NCBI GenBank assembly: GCA_963921795.1
Contig: OY997652.1
Span: 14,245,515 to 14,309,514, forward strand
Direction of reading: 5' to 3'
DNA length: 64,000 bases
DNA from: Nannobrachium achirus
Taxonomy: Eukaryota > Chordata > Actinopteri > Myctophiformes > Myctophidae
The notes beneath the pieces were generated by a model. That model ran no database searches, had not been told where the DNA came from, and saw nothing but the letters and a program-made list of their open reading frames with translations. Of the stretch, positions 48,748-61,919 are shown piece by piece. The position numbers and the translations under genes were made by a program. The stretch's first letter is position 1; each line of letters begins with the position of its first letter.

Positions 48748-49180
48748 CAGTGGTGTAAAGTAACTAAGTACATTTACTCAAGTACTGTACATAAGTACAA
48801 TTTTGAGGATTATTCTTTACTTTCCTGGAATATTTCCGCTTTTCAATACTTTTACTTCTACTCCACTACATCGCAGAGGCAAATATTATACTTTTACTCC
48901 ACTACAATTATTTGAAAACTTTAGTTTGTAGATTTGAATCATTACAAAACATACATTAACCACTTCAACCCTATACATTTTGGCCATTCGGAAATAGCCG
49001 ATCTACAAGCTCACAATGCGTCGCGATGAGACGCGTTGTGACCTTGTAGATCTATCTTTAAGGGGACATTATGCATAATGAGTACTTTCTACGTTTGGTA
49101 CATTTTGATACCAATACCTAATTTGTACTTTGGAATTACAGGTATTTCTACATTGCAGGATACTTTTACTTAAACTGCCG
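48748..49180. repeat. CAGTGGTGTAAA-type MITE with hairpin module
   Basis: Starts CAGTGGTGTAAAGTAACTAA. The hairpin module at 48990-49055 has left arm AATAGCCGATCTACAAGCTC and core ACAATGCGTCGCG. The right terminus is lost near 49180. Confidence 0.8.
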
Positions 49181-49789
49181 CTGACACGCCTCGCTGCGGG
49201 GACTCGGGGAGCGGCAAGGAAAAAGGCGGCAAGCCCCTCGCTTTTAGAGCATCGCTGCCCGGCGAGAGGCAACATCAACTCTTGGTGAATTTTATCGTTT
49301 TCGCCATTTCAACAATTAAAACATAAACAACCATATTGTCATGAACATGGGGAATGTAACAACCAGATTTGTGTGGAAATATCTTTTTTTATATTCACTA
49401 GCCCAGTAGCCCTGTGCGAGCAAAGGAAGTTGCTTTCTGTGGGCTGTGCGAGTGCGACCCTGTGGGCGATGGGAAGAGAATGTACATTGTAGGTACAGTA
49501 CATTATAACTCTATGGTACAGTACGGGCGCCGTGACGTCATCAACAATTTTAGATTTTCCTGTTTTTTGTGACACGCCCACTATACATTTACACTGATTA
49601 CACTGTGACATGTGCTTCTATGAAAACGGTCTGAAACAGTCTGAAGCTCAGACACAGTGTAATCTGCCCTTCGCCCCCCAACAACAGCTGACCAGTACAG
49701 TAAGTAGTCATACAGTCAGGCTATACAGACAATTAATTTGATTGGCTTATAATTGCGCATCCCCATAATGACATCATAAAAATATTAAC

Positions 49790-50299
49790 TTAAAGCTATA
49801 CTGTGTAAGATGCCCAACTAGTGGTCATTAGCCCTATAGCAAACCGCGGTCGCGTCCGCGTCTTTCGGCCGTTTTTCGTACCTTCAGACCCCCGCGTCTG
49901 CCTCCACCTCGCTGAGATCTATCTTTTGAGGGGTCCCTTGTTCCTGTGCGTTCAGTAATTCCAGAGATACGGACTCCTTCACCCTGCCTGGTAGGCGAAA
50001 TTACCTAGAGAAGGGATGGTACAAACGGGCGACAACAAATATGGCTGCCATAGCGACCCCACTTCAAGATGCGCTGTGATTGGCCGGCAGTTGTATAACC
50101 CTCGCTGTGATTGGCCGGTAGTGTGATGACGCAATTTTGGCGCGAGAGCCGGTCCCCGGCAAGGATCGCAGTTTACATATATAGAGAAGGCTTTACAGGC
50201 TGAAATTCACGGAGTGGGTGTTCTAAAACTTTAGCGATTTAACAGTTAGGACAATTTTAAGATTTGTTTTATAAAAAAAGTTACATGGTACAACTTTAA
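49790..50299. mobile_element. TTAA-flanked MITE (AGTTGTACCATGTAA family)
   Basis: TTAAAGCTATACTGTGTAAG on the left and the inverse of TTAAAGTTGTACCATGTAAC on the right, about 510 bp. The interior is GC-rich with repeated TGTGATTGGCCGG motifs. Confidence 0.75.
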
Positions 50300-50856
50300 G
50301 ATGATTCTGTGACAGTAACCCTTTATGTGACAAGGTACTTGTTCCACCTCTGCCAGAATGATACATACAGTACTGTCACTTTGTTCACAGCAATGTTTTG
50401 TGTGTATTTCTGCTGTTGTCATGTTTGGTTACCATAAAGCTGAAGCCACAAAGTAAAATCAACAGGGTCACAAGTATCAGACTACATATGATACATTTAT
50501 GAGCTTATAGTTGAAACAGTAGATGTAAAAATACATGTAGACTGAATGGTGGTATAATGTTTGTTCTCAGTGTGGGAGTTATGTGAACTTACAGAGGGCG
50601 GGATGTCAACCACAGCGGTTTACACGAAAACCCCATAGTCTGAATGACAGGCTGGAAACTATGAATACGAGTGGATAAATATATGCCTTTTGCTTGGTTG
50701 TCCTGGAGTCATCATTGATGACTTAACGTCTTCCTTTAAATACCTTTAGCTGACATTTCTCCCAAAACGGCTCACATAATCATTCATCAGTAAATCTAAC
50801 TATAAATACTTTCAACTCTACCACACAACCAGTGACAGGCAGGATTTCTATTTCGA

Positions 50857-50983
50857 TGGGAAGAGAGACATGCGGTAAAGATCGTCGGGAACCAGCGTCC
50901 CTATTCTGAGGGGAACATAAGCCGAAAATAGCCTATCTGCAAGCTCAGGATGCCTGTGAGCTTGTAGATTGGCAATTTTCGGC
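50857..50983. repeat. SINE fragment followed by a hairpin module
   Basis: GGGAAGAGAGACATGCGGTA then ATCGTCGGGAACC match the SINE at 4309-4476. At 50921-50983 lies a hairpin GCCGAAAATAGCCTATCTGC...TTGGCAATTTTCGGC with a very short core. Confidence 0.75.
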
Positions 50984-51686
50984 AAAAAAAAAGGTTTGTT
51001 GTTGGAAAAAGAGCAGACCAAGTACAGGTTTTCTAGTTATTGAGGGTTTATGTGGTTAACTGTGTGAAATACACATTAACATAAACCCTACACAATGCTG
51101 TCAAACAAGTCTATAAAGCGATCTACAGTATGAAATCTGCAACACAATTGTATGCAACATGTAGGGGGGGGGGGGGGGGGTCCCTGCTTCATCTCTCTCA
51201 GCTAAGGGGTCCCCTGTCCTACATCGTCATACAAGTGTCATACAAAATGTCAAACGTGCTGTGAACTTGTAGATCGCCTATTTTAGCTTCTTTCTGAAGA
51301 ATTTTGAATGTGAAAGTGGTTAAGTCTGTCTGTGGGTTTCACAAGCATCGGATACATTGGAAAACAGGTCCTTCTTTCCAATTCCAGAAAAGCAACCGTT
51401 TAGGTTTTTCCACCCGACATGGACTATAATGTTTATCACACCATATAGATATAAGATTCACAGGGCAATGTGTCTGCATATTTGATTTTGGTGTCATGTG
51501 TGAACGCGCTTATCTGCTAAATACAATGCCTCTGGGCAGGAGGGTGATATTGGTCATCGGCTCATTGCACGATGTACTCCTATGGGCTGGGGGGCAGCCA
51601 GGGACGTGCTGGCCATTGGGAAAAGCGGGACAACTCCCGAACGGCCGGTTTATTCCCGGCCGGTCCAGGCCGGCCATTAGGAAAGT

Positions 51687-51765
51687 AGTGAAAACAGCAG
51701 ATCTACAAGCACACAACGCCTCGCACCGCGAGGCGTTATGTGCTTGTAGATCGGCTGTTTTCACT
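51687..51765. repeat. dispersed hairpin module in TATCGTCG-type MITE
   Basis: Arms AGTGAAAACAGCAGATCTAC...AAGCACACAACGCCTCG and the near-exact inverse. It carries the ACAG/CTGT and GCACAC/GTGTGC variants in both arms. The right flank ends CCACCCGACAACGACG; the left part of the MITE has been replaced. Confidence 0.88.
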
Positions 51766-51924
51766 AGTTTAAATCATTTTTAAAATGATAAATACAAAAC
51801 AAACGGTTTTGGACACAAGGTTTCCACCCGACAACGACGAAATATAACTCATGTAATTGGCCCACTAGCTTGTCATTTTGTCACAAATCTTTGAGTAGCA
51901 GCAGCGCTATAGAGAGAGATCTCT

Positions 51925-52670
51925 CTCTATAGTGCGCAATGAGGGCCTCTCCAACTCTTTTTCCCGGGCTGAATCAGGGGCCCAGCACGTCCCTGGGGGC
52001 AGCGCCTGTCAGCGGGGAGTGTTTGAAGGGAGGAGTCTATACGTCCTCCCGGTGGTGACTCCACACTGACAGGTGCGTCAGAGGGATACAACAGTGACAA
52101 CACAGAAATGTGTGCGGGGAGGAATCCATTTGCGCAACGACTAAATAGAGCAGGTGACATCATCATCATACTCGAAAGTTATGCGGGAAGCCTACTGTGT
52201 GGCAAAAAAAAAATCCTTTCTGGCCTTGACAGCCCATAGATCCAAACATAAATAAAGTCCCATCTGATTGCATTAAATGACGTTAAACAACGTTAAACTC
52301 ACTTTGCCACTCGATCTGCCACTCGCTTTGCCATTCACTTTATGCATGCGCATACCCTCAGAAAAATACAATGTTGTTCTACTGTCGTCTTGAAGAGAGC
52401 ACACATTTGCTGTGGGCTGGAGTGAGCCCACGCATCTGCCATTCATTCCATTGGCCGTTTGCAAAGTCAATATTAGCACATACCTTCTATCTCTCTCTCT
52501 GTTTCAGTCACATGCACGCACATCCTCTCTATTTACCCCTTCATGTCTTTATCCTCTTACATGTACTGTATGTACAGTACATTATCATTCTGACAGAAGG
52601 GCATTTTGAATATCGGGCTGCAATAAGAGACTCGAATGACAACAATCCTTCAATTACTCTGGTTTATCTG
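51925..52670. other. no recognised feature
   Basis: No gene. A small palindrome AGAGAGATCTCTCT lies at about 51913. Confidence 0.45.
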
Positions 52671-52708
52671 CGTGCGTGCATGTGCGCGTATGTGTGTGAG
52701 AGAGATCG

Positions 52709-52720
52709 CCAGTGTGTGTG

Positions 52721-52772
<52 letters not shown>
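52709..52772 (+). repeat. (GT)n/(GTGC)n microsatellite
   Basis: GT units followed by about ten GTGC units. Confidence 0.97.
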
Positions 52773-52882
52773 TCTGTCATGTCCGTCTGCGGCTTCAAGC
52801 CATGAACAGAAATAGAGTAAAAAGAGAGTTATTTCAGTGTGTTGACCCTGGGTTGCTCCAGTGCACACACAGGCTGTGCGTC

Positions 52883-53942
52883 CAGGGGCGTCACAAGGGG
52901 GGGAAAGTGGGACTGAGTTACTAGGGCCCATGGTGGAGGGGCCTTAATTATTTAATGCTTTAACTATTGAAAAATAGCAGATATACAAGCTCACGTGCCG
53001 CGCTGCTATTGAAAATGTGTGTAAATCTTTGAATATATGTATTTTTTAAAGCGAACATTTGTAACTAATATTTTGCTTCTGGGTGGTCCCTGGAACTAAA
53101 TATTTTGAGATGGGGGTCCGTGGCCAAATACATATTATTTTGTGGGTCCTTCACCGGAAAAGGTTTGAGCACCACTGACTAGAAACATTAAAAATTAGAA
53201 AAAAAATAGCAGATCTACAAGCTTGCAGCGCGGCACTTGGTGCCGCGCTGTGAGCTTGTACATCTGCTATTTTTCAATAGTTAAAGCACAAAATTCATGG
53301 GGGGCCCACAGTGAACATCAAGGAAGCAAGCACAACTCCATAAATCTTCTCTTCTCTGAGCAATTTTACCGGGTGCACGATCGGGAAAGTAACTTTTAAC
53401 AAGAGAATCTCTAAACAAGAGAATACCAGCACTCACGGAACTGTCATTTAAGGCACTTTTATTTTAGTGTATACGTTGGCGTGGCACGCCGCAGAGCAAA
53501 CAAACAACGTACGCGTTTCGGCGTCAAGCCTTCATCAGCGTTGTATGATACTGTCACTGGAAGTGTCACTTTTTATAGTGTCTGCAGTAAAGACAACTTC
53601 CCGTGTCTGTGTAGACGTTCCTAACTTCAGACCAACCTATACCTCAAGTGCAGTCATAATGCAAATTCATACAGCTCAAAATGACATTAATTATACATAG
53701 AGTATCAGAGAAAATCCTTAGAATATCAGAGTACTTTGTGAAAATACAGAGGTACACATAATGAGACAAACAATTAGCCTACTAAAGTTCTATATGAACT
53801 ACACTGAGGCACATATCTGACTGAGTCCTTAAAAAAGATGGAGGAAAGGTACGTTTCGGGACTTAGCTAAAAAGTTTAAATAAAAGAAGGGCCCACAGTG
53901 AATCCTTGTACCCAGGGCCCAGAATTTGGTGTGACGCCCCTG
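52883..53942. mobile_element. CAGGGGCGTCAC-type MITE, long form, split by an insertion
   Basis: Ends CAGGGGCGTCAC and GTGACGCCCCTG, weak duplication (TGTGCGTC against TGTGTGGC). Carries hairpin modules at about 52970-53010 (decayed) and 53202-53275 (core CAGCGCGGCAC). Split at 53316-53888 by a second element. Confidence 0.8.
53316..53888. mobile_element. nested element flanked by a 14-bp duplication
   Basis: GGGCCCACAGTGAA at 53302-53315 recurs at 53889-53902, as target-primed insertion would leave. Contains ACGCGTTTCGGCGTCAAGCC and TTCATCAGCG, a motif I know from terminal regions of several fish and amphibian retroelements. Exact class uncertain. Confidence 0.65.
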
Positions 53943-54329
53943 TGTGTGGCAGTGCATTGCACACATAGCTGGCCCTAGAGGTATGTGGAGAGCACCTGTC
54001 ATTTCCCCTGCATAGGGATGTGAGCTGGCCATGGTCTGTTGGGCCACTGGTGGAAAAACTACTCCATTTCATCTTTTTTTACAAGGGTATTCATGCCAAG
54101 ACCCACAAAGACCACCGCATGCCCAAAACAGAGACTCCAGGGTAGACAGTGGTTGAGAAACGGAGGAAGAGTAAAGGTTGAAGGAGGGAAAGAAGGGTCA
54201 GAAAAACAATCACACATACTGTCCATTTACCGATTTGAAAAATATTCATAGGAATTGGGTAGATATACAGTATACTGTACTGTATATTATAACCCTGATC
54301 GGCCCAGTAGCTTGCAAGGCATCCATGGT

Positions 54330-54474
<145 letters not shown>

Positions 54475-54607
54475 GTAACTAGCTGTGTGTGTGTGTGTGT
54501 GTATATACTTTAGTTGGGTCAAGGGGAAGTCTGAATACGTAACATGAAGCCATGGGAGTAATCAGTTGGAAAAAGTAAGACTTAATCAGGTAGTCATAAT
54601 AAGTTAG

Positions 54608-54611
<4 letters not shown>

Positions 54612-54677
<66 letters not shown>

Positions 54678-54680
54678 CGT
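54612..54680 (+). repeat. (GT)n microsatellite
   Basis: About 32 GT units, directly before the 600-bp tandem array. Confidence 0.98.
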
Positions 54681-54696
54681 CCATGTGCAGGAGGAA

Positions 54697-56505
54697 GGCT
54701 GTTGTTGACATTTTAACGTTGTTTTAAAGGGGAGAACCACCCATTTTCAATATTGAACTGTCATGAATATAGGCTACCTTTGAGTTATGTGGATGTCACC
54801 GTGATGACATCATCACGGTGTACTTTGCCAGCCAGTTTTTTTAATTCCCACATAACAACTCAAAGGTAAATTAATGACATAGTTTAAAGTAAAAAAATGG
54901 TCGTTCTCCCCTTTAAGTAATTTATAGCCCAACTTGTCAAGCTAAAAGTAGGGAAAATAGCCGATCTACAAGATAGCCTATAACCTCACGACACGCCAGA
55001 AGATTTTTTTAATACATTTTCAAAACAACAATGTAGTAGATCGGATCCGAAAATGTTTGTTCCGTTTCCAGAAAGGAAGCGTGTTTTTTTGGGGACAAAC
55101 AAAGGTTTCAAACCCGACAGGGACGAGATGAATGGTCTATAATTGGAAATCTCATTAGCGAGCTGTTACAGTATAGAAACAGAGTAGTAACCCAAGGGAG
55201 GTCTACTGTACGTCAGTGACGCCACATTCAGAGATATTAATATCACTTCTTCCAGGAGAGTATCTTTGTCTGTGACACTGAAGAATTAAAGGCTGTTGTT
55301 GACATTTTAACGTTGTTTTAAAGGGGAGAACCACCCATTTTCAATATTGAACTGTCATGAATATAGGCTACCTTTGAGTTATGTGGATGTCACCGTGATG
55401 ACCTCATCACGGTGTACTTTGCAAGCCAGTTTGCAAGCCAGTTTTTTTAATTCCCACATAACAACTCAAAGGTAAATTAATGACATAGTTTAAAGTAAAA
55501 AAATGGTCGTTCTCCCCTTTAAGTAATTTATAGCCCAACTTGTCAAGCTAAAAGTAGGGAAAATAGCCGATCTACAAGATAGCCTATAACCTCACGACAC
55601 GCCAGAAGATTTTTTTAATACATTTTCAAAACAACAATGTAGTAGATCGGATCCGAACATTTTTGTTCCGTTTCCAGAAAGGAAGCGTGTTTTTTTGGGG
55701 ACAAACAAAGGTTTCAAACCCGACAGGGACGAGATGAATGGTCTATAATTGGAAATCTCATTAGCGAGCTGTTACAGTATAGAAACAGAGTAGTAACCCA
55801 AGGGAGGTCTACTGTACGTCAGTGACGCCACATTCAGAGATATTAATATCACTTCTTCCAGGAGAGTATCTTTGTCTGTGACACTGAAGAATTAAAGGCT
55901 GTTGTTGACATTTTAACGTTGTTTTAAAGGGGAGAACCACCCATTTTCAATATTGAACTGTCATGAATATAGGCTACCTTTGAGTTATGTGGATGTCACC
56001 GTGATGACATCATCACGGTGTACTTTGCAAGCCAGTTTGCAAGCCAGCTTTTTAATTTCCACATAACAACTCAAAGGTATATTAATGACATAGTTCAAAG
56101 TTAAAAATGGGTGGTTCTCCCCTTTAAGTCATTTATAGCCCAACTTGTCAAGCGAAAAGTAGGGAAAATAGCCGATCTACAAGATAGCCGATAACCTCAC
56201 GACACGCCAGAAGATTTTTTTTTTAATACATTTTCAAAACGACAATGTAGTAGATCGGATCCGAAAATGTTTGTTCCGTTTCCAGAAAGGAAGCGTGTTT
56301 TTTTGGGGACAAACAAAGGTTTCAAACCCAACAGGGACGAGATGAATGGTCTATAATTGGAAATCTCATTAGCGAGCTGTTACAGTAGAGACTGAGTAGT
56401 AACCCAAGGGAGGTCTACTGTATGTCTTCCAGTGACGCCACATTCAGAGATATTAATATCACTTCTTCCACGAGAGTATCTTTGTCTGCGACACTGAAGA
56501 ATTAA
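54697..56505 (+). repeat. three tandem copies of a 600-bp unit
   Basis: GGCTGTTGTTGACATTTTAA begins units at 54697, 55291 and 55897 (periods 594 and 606). Copies are nearly identical. Each contains a TTAA-flanked fold-back MITE (TTAAAGGGGAGAACCACCC against GTTCTCCCCTTTAA), one hairpin-module arm (AATAGCCGATCTACAAG), and GACAGGGACGAGATGAATGG. Confidence 0.96.
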
Positions 56506-56639
56506 AAAAAAAAGTACCTGACGCTGAACCCACGTCTCAAACACACAAGTCGTTGCTGTCGGGCAGAAACCTCTTATCTCCATATTTTAACTTCTTTCGT
56601 AAAATTAACACCCAACTTGATAATACTAACAGTGTCACA

Positions 56640-56960
56640 CAAAAAACAGGGTTCCCACACATTTTTACCAATGAATTTCCCAAACTTTTCCCAAACTTCT
56701 CCAGAATATTTAACCCAATTTCCAGGACTATATAACAACCGTTCAGCGCAATAACAAGTCTCTTACTCCTAAAATCGTGGCAAGGAACCCTCAAACATGA
56801 TTTATGGTGGCAGTAAATGAGTTAACAAAATCAATAACCAAAAACAATGCATAGGCATTTTTTCCAGGACCTTCCAGGACCCTTGATCAATTGCAAAACC
56901 TTTCCAGGACTGGAAAAATATTTTTCTAATTGCAAAATATTTCCAGGAATTTCAAGTGAA
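56640..56960. repeat. CAGGGTTCCCACAC repeat with TTCCAGGAC motifs
   Basis: CAGGGTTCCCACACATTTT and repeated TTTCCAGGACTGG/CCTTCCAGGACC motifs, a type common in fish genomes. Boundaries unclear. Confidence 0.5.
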
Positions 56961-57645
56961 ACTGTATTAATACTGTATTAAACATTAACTACTGGAGCTT
57001 CTCTCTTACATTAAAATCCAAGTTGGAGAGACTAATCTTCAATATAATCAAATATAATTTTCATGCAATTTTCTCTTTCACTGCAATCACAGGTCAAGTT
57101 TGGTAGATCATGGGATTCAAAAAAATTATGCCCGATCCATTTGAAGAAACCAAAACAAATACACAGCCAGGCAGAATAATACAAAGTAAAAATGATGTAA
57201 AACTCCCCCTCCCCTTCACTTTTCTTTCTGACTGCTACACTGCATTCATGTAGTAGGCTAGCATACATTTGCCCATCTAATACATTTCTGTGTAAGCGTG
57301 CGTGTAAGTGTGCGTGTAAGTGTGCATGCGTGCAATATGCTGCTTGGCCTGGCATTATAGCAAGAGTCAGCAACATCCTTGTTCCACTCTCACATTGAGA
57401 GTGTTCATACAATATTTAGTATTCATGGGTACAGCTGCAATAAGGAGGTTGTTGAGTGGCATGTCTTTGTGCTCTGCATGTCTTAAGCATTAGTAAAAAG
57501 AAATGTACTGTAGCTATATATACTGACAATAAGACAGACAGACACAGACAGAAAGACGGCAGTAATTGCAAGATCCTCCTCCCTGCAGGCAGAGACATTA
57601 TTATTCCACTGGATTTAGGAACAGGAAAGTGCTTACAGTAGTCAG

Positions 57646-58076
57646 TGGTGGATAAAGTAATGACATTCTTCACTTAAGTAAAAGTAGCATTACTGCAATG
57701 TACTGTAAGTAAAAGTTCTGAATTCAAAATGTACATGAGTAAAAGTACAAAAGTATGTGTATAAAAATATACGTTAAGTATGTACAGAATGTCTCAAGTT
57801 CAAAATGTCGGATCGTGACACATTGTGAGCTTGTAGATCTGCTATTTTCAAATGGCCGAAATATAGGGCTGAACGTGGTCAGTGTGTTGTGTGATAATAA
57901 TCAAAATCTGTAACAAAATAACTGTAGTGGAGTAAAAGTACAATATTTGCCTCTGAGATGAAGTGGAGCAGAAGTAAGTATTCAATATTGGAAAAACTCC
58001 ATGCCAGTAAAGTACCTCAAAATTGTACTTAAGTACAGTACTTGAGTAAGTGTAGCCTACTTAGTTACTTTCCACC
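57646..58076. repeat. CAGTGGTGGATAAAG-type MITE with hairpin half
   Basis: Ends CAGTGGTGGATAAAG and ACTTTCCACCTCTG, AAGTAC-rich interior, right hairpin arm GTGAGCTTGTAGATCTGCTA at 57825-57844. No clear TSD. Confidence 0.75.
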
Positions 58077-58198
58077 TCTGTGATGGAGAGAGGGCAGATG
58101 TGATGGTACTGTGAGGAAATCTCTCTAGTCTACGGATTTCCTCCTCTCAGTTCTTACTTGCTTGTTTCAGGGTCTTTCATGGGTAACTCCACCCCGAC

Positions 58199-58482
<284 letters not shown>

Positions 58483-58786
58483 TTTCTTTACATCCAGACA
58501 TACTGTATATGTGAGGAAATTACAGCATGAGCTATGTCTTGAGTCAATGCCCCTGAGGCTTCTACTGTAACAAAAGCATAGCTGATGTGAAACAGACTTT
58601 CAATGGTGACTATAGCTTACATACATAACGTTACATAAGTCACTGGTGCTGGAATCTGTACAGTATATTGCTAAATCTTTGTTCAACATTATTGCGACTG
58701 TAGGCCGCATTTAGTATGAAAACCTGCAAATCATGTCTGTCTGTCTGTCCGTCCGTCCGTCCGTCCGTCCAAGCGTCACGCCCGCT

Positions 58787-58906
58787 CCATATATGGCCAA
58801 GACATCTCCATATATGGAGCTGGCTAATACCTCTACAACTGACCTCACGGAATAAGGCTCATGTCACGCACCATATACAGTATGGCCAAGACATCTCCAT
58901 ATATGG
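58787..58906. promoter_or_regulatory. three perfect CArG-box matches
   Basis: CCATATATGG at 58787-58796, 58808-58817 and 58897-58906, plus the near match CCATATACAGTATGG at 58871. The consensus for serum response factor is CC(A/T)6GG. The stretch is a tandem repeat (GCCAAGACATCTCCATATAT twice) next to a (GTCC)n tract. Regulatory activity is an inference only. Confidence 0.4.
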
Positions 58907-59057
58907 AGCTGGCCAATACCTTTATCTGACCTCACAGACTGAGATATGGATATAGCTGACCTGTTCTGACGTCACAATGAAGACTCGACCAGCCAGATTA
59001 ATTGCTTAACTCCTGCTTCTTAACTGTGCCGTATTAAGAAGCTCTGATGTTTGAGCT

Positions 59058-59490
59058 TGTAGATCTGCTATTTTCAAAGGATTTTTATACATTTGAAAAC
59101 TTGAAATGGAACATTCATGCATAATGAGTACTTTTACTTACTAAGTAGCTGTTTAAAGGACCACCTCACCTCTGAGACAACCAGGTGTTATTTTATTGTT
59201 GTTTGGGACACGATCAACACAATCCTGAGTTATTTTTTGTGTTCAATCTGTGTTTTTAGATATTTTAGTATTTCAGCATGCTACAACTGGTCATATGATG
59301 CATTTTGCATCAAATGACCAGAGGCGAGGTGGTCCTTTAAGTACATTTTGATACCAATATGTGTATACTTTACCTACTCAAGTAAATTTATAATTCCGGA
59401 CTATTACTTGTAACAGAGTAGGCCTATTTCCACATTGCAGTATTGATACTTTTAAGTAAGACATGCGAGTACTCTTTCCACCACTGATAA
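59058..59490. repeat. AAGTAC-type MITE right half with nested TTAA MITE
   Basis: Starts at a hairpin right arm (GAGCTTGTAGATCTGCTATT, 59058-59077) and ends TTTCCACCACTG. Interrupted by a TTAA-flanked element at 59153-59340 (TTAAAGGACCACCTCACCTC against GAGGTGGTCCTTTAA). Confidence 0.8.
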
Positions 59491-59786
59491 CAAGCATGCT
59501 TGCAGCGTGATGCAGCAAGGGGTAAACCGCTGGGACTGTGTCTGACGCAAGCCGTCACGCTGCTGTCACCCATCCCATTGCCTCTCCCTTTGGGCCTGCA
59601 TAATGGCTGGGACCCAAAAATAGATTCATGTTAGGATTAAGAGAGAGAGAGAGAGAGGAGAGAGTGGAGAGAGCGTGGTGCTGCATGCCAGGACCTTATC
59701 TTTCATGGCTAGAAATGACTGTCTCAAAATTCATCTACTGTAACACCTTCCTGCCTTCCTATAGATAACTCATCCTGCATACAGTT

Positions 59787-60022
59787 TATCGTCGTTGTCG
59801 GGTGGAAAACGTGTATGTCCAAATCCGTTTTGCATTTATCATTTTAAAAATGATTTAAATGAGTGAAAACAGCCGTTCTACAAGCACACGTGCGCTTGTA
59901 GATCGGCTGTTTTCACTACTTTTTTGCGACGGCCTTGTATTATGAAGCAGGGCTTTACTTTGCGAAAGTACGTACATATTTGAAACTTGGAGATACGAGG
60001 TTTCCGCCCGACAACGACGATA
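59787..60022. mobile_element. TATCGTCGTTGTCGGG-type MITE carrying hairpin module
   Basis: A complete 236-bp element with perfect 16-bp inverted ends TATCGTCGTTGTCGGG and CCCGACAACGACGATA, so TA could be the duplicated target. The hairpin at 59862-59917 has the ACAG/CTGT and GCACAC/GTGCGC arm type and a core shortened to a few bases. Confidence 0.88.
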
Positions 60023-60175
60023 TGGCTGCTGTCAGGCGGGAAATACTTTTTTTAATGCCCTGTATACGAATTGATCATACTACAGTATACACAGAAAAGT
60101 ACGTTTTGGAAATATGAGGTATCCGACCGACAGCGAAGGAGTATATTTTTTGTGTGCGTGTGTTTGTGTGTGTGT

Positions 60176-60467
60176 ATTAGGGGTGCAACAATCCATGTAT
60201 CGATATGGAACCGTTCAATACGAGGGTGTACCGAACCAAATGACCCTGTACCGAACCCACTCCACATCCACATTCCCCTGGAACCCCCTCAAGGACCCCT
60301 AGGGGTCCGCAGAGCCCACTTAGAGAACCACTACCCTAGAGGTTGGGTACAGTATTGTTCAAAGTTAAAACAAAAAATATTCTGTTTATTTTTTGTATCG
60401 AACCATAACACCAAAATATCGAACCGAACCAAACCGTGAATTTTGTAAACCGTTGCACCCCATGTAT
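60176..60467. mobile_element. GGGGTGCAAC-type MITE with nested hAT fragment
   Basis: AGGGGTGCAACAATCCATGT on the left and AAACCGTTGCACCCC on the right, with ACCGAACC repeats inside. A piece like the CAGTGGTTCTC end (TTAGAGAACCACTACCC) is nested at about 60320-60340. A (GTGC)n run follows at 60479-60511. Confidence 0.7.
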
Positions 60468-61060
60468 GCATGTACCTGTGTGCGTGCGTGCGTGCGTGCG
60501 TGCGTGCGTGAATGAATATTTTATTCCTGTGGCTGGACAAATATTTGACCCCATCCTATATAGGATTATCAGACACATCAAATACATACTGTAAGAAAAA
60601 CAGACATTCCAGTGCAAATTCCGCCGACAGCTAAATACATAAATACATACAGTATCTTCATATGGCCTGCACATAGAATAAAGGTAAACATTTAAATTCA
60701 TCTATAGGTTCATCTATAAGTCACCCTTCTCCTCCTATCCCACGCTTTAAAGAGATATTCCGCAAATGCAAATACATTTGTTGTGTGTATGTGTGTGTTT
60801 ATTTATAAAAGCCTTACCACTTCATTCATCATGCTGACCTATTAATCCAGTGTCACCTTGTATGTCATTCATTCATAGTGATGTCCATTTCAGTGTTACA
60901 ACATACAGTACATGTCAGGCATCGTGATGTCATTATGCATATCTGTGAGCATAAACGAGTGATTAAAATCCATCCTCTTGTTTCGTTTTGACGCACAGAC
61001 ATAAAAATAGAATTCAAATAACCTTAATGGACCATCTGTAAAGTATGGGGTTTGCACACA

Positions 61061-61066
61061 CACACG

Positions 61067-61101
<35 letters not shown>

Positions 61102-61508
61102 ACGCACACGCACACACAATGCAACATTTCTAACTGGTGTCAGAGCTAGGATTATAGAGCAGACATGAGCACTAATCTGGATGAAAATTCATCCTCATTA
61201 CTGAAGCTGCTCTGGGTGAGCTAAGAATAGAGCTTCCAAGTTTCAAAATCCAGTCAAACATTAACAAAGTCGAAACTACCAAAAAGAAGCTGAAACCTAA
61301 GATTGCCCGCTAAGATATACCCAGAATGAATGAGATCTCATATTGTATCTAACTACTGCAGACTGTGCAGAGACATCACAGCCAGTGTGGAGATAAGGCA
61401 GCTCTCAGAGGGCTACCATGACGGCTGACAGTCTCCACCTCAAATCTCCAAAAACATTGCAGTATATTTTTGAATGGACTCTAGCATGATAAGTTAAGTT
61501 TAAACAAC

Positions 61509-61555
<47 letters not shown>

Positions 61556-61576
61556 CGCGAGAGAGAGAGAGAGAGA
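61061..61576 (+). repeat. (CA)n and (GA)n microsatellites
   Basis: (CA)n with CGCA interruptions at about 61061-61120 and (GA)n at 61513-61576. The stretch between them has no repeat. Confidence 0.95.
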
Positions 61577-61919
61577 TTTATACATACACTAGTACATTCT
61601 GTGACACAACAGTAGCATTTCTGATATTATAACTTCAGCTGTATCGGACATCAGTTGTATCTATTAATTAAATTTTTGATATGTGTGAAACAAATCCCTG
61701 TGACAAATGCAGCCTTCTGAAGGTCAAGGACGTAGGCCAGGAATCGGTACAAAGATAATTATGCCAGATGTGAATTCTAAAGCAATGGAAATGCCTGGTC
61801 TACTTTGGCCAATGTAAGATGTCTGGTGACACAATCTAAACCACCGTCGGTATCCATGACTTCAATTACAGCTTGTTCTGACCCACTTCTGCGATGTTTC
61901 CAAGCTGCAATGCATTTAC

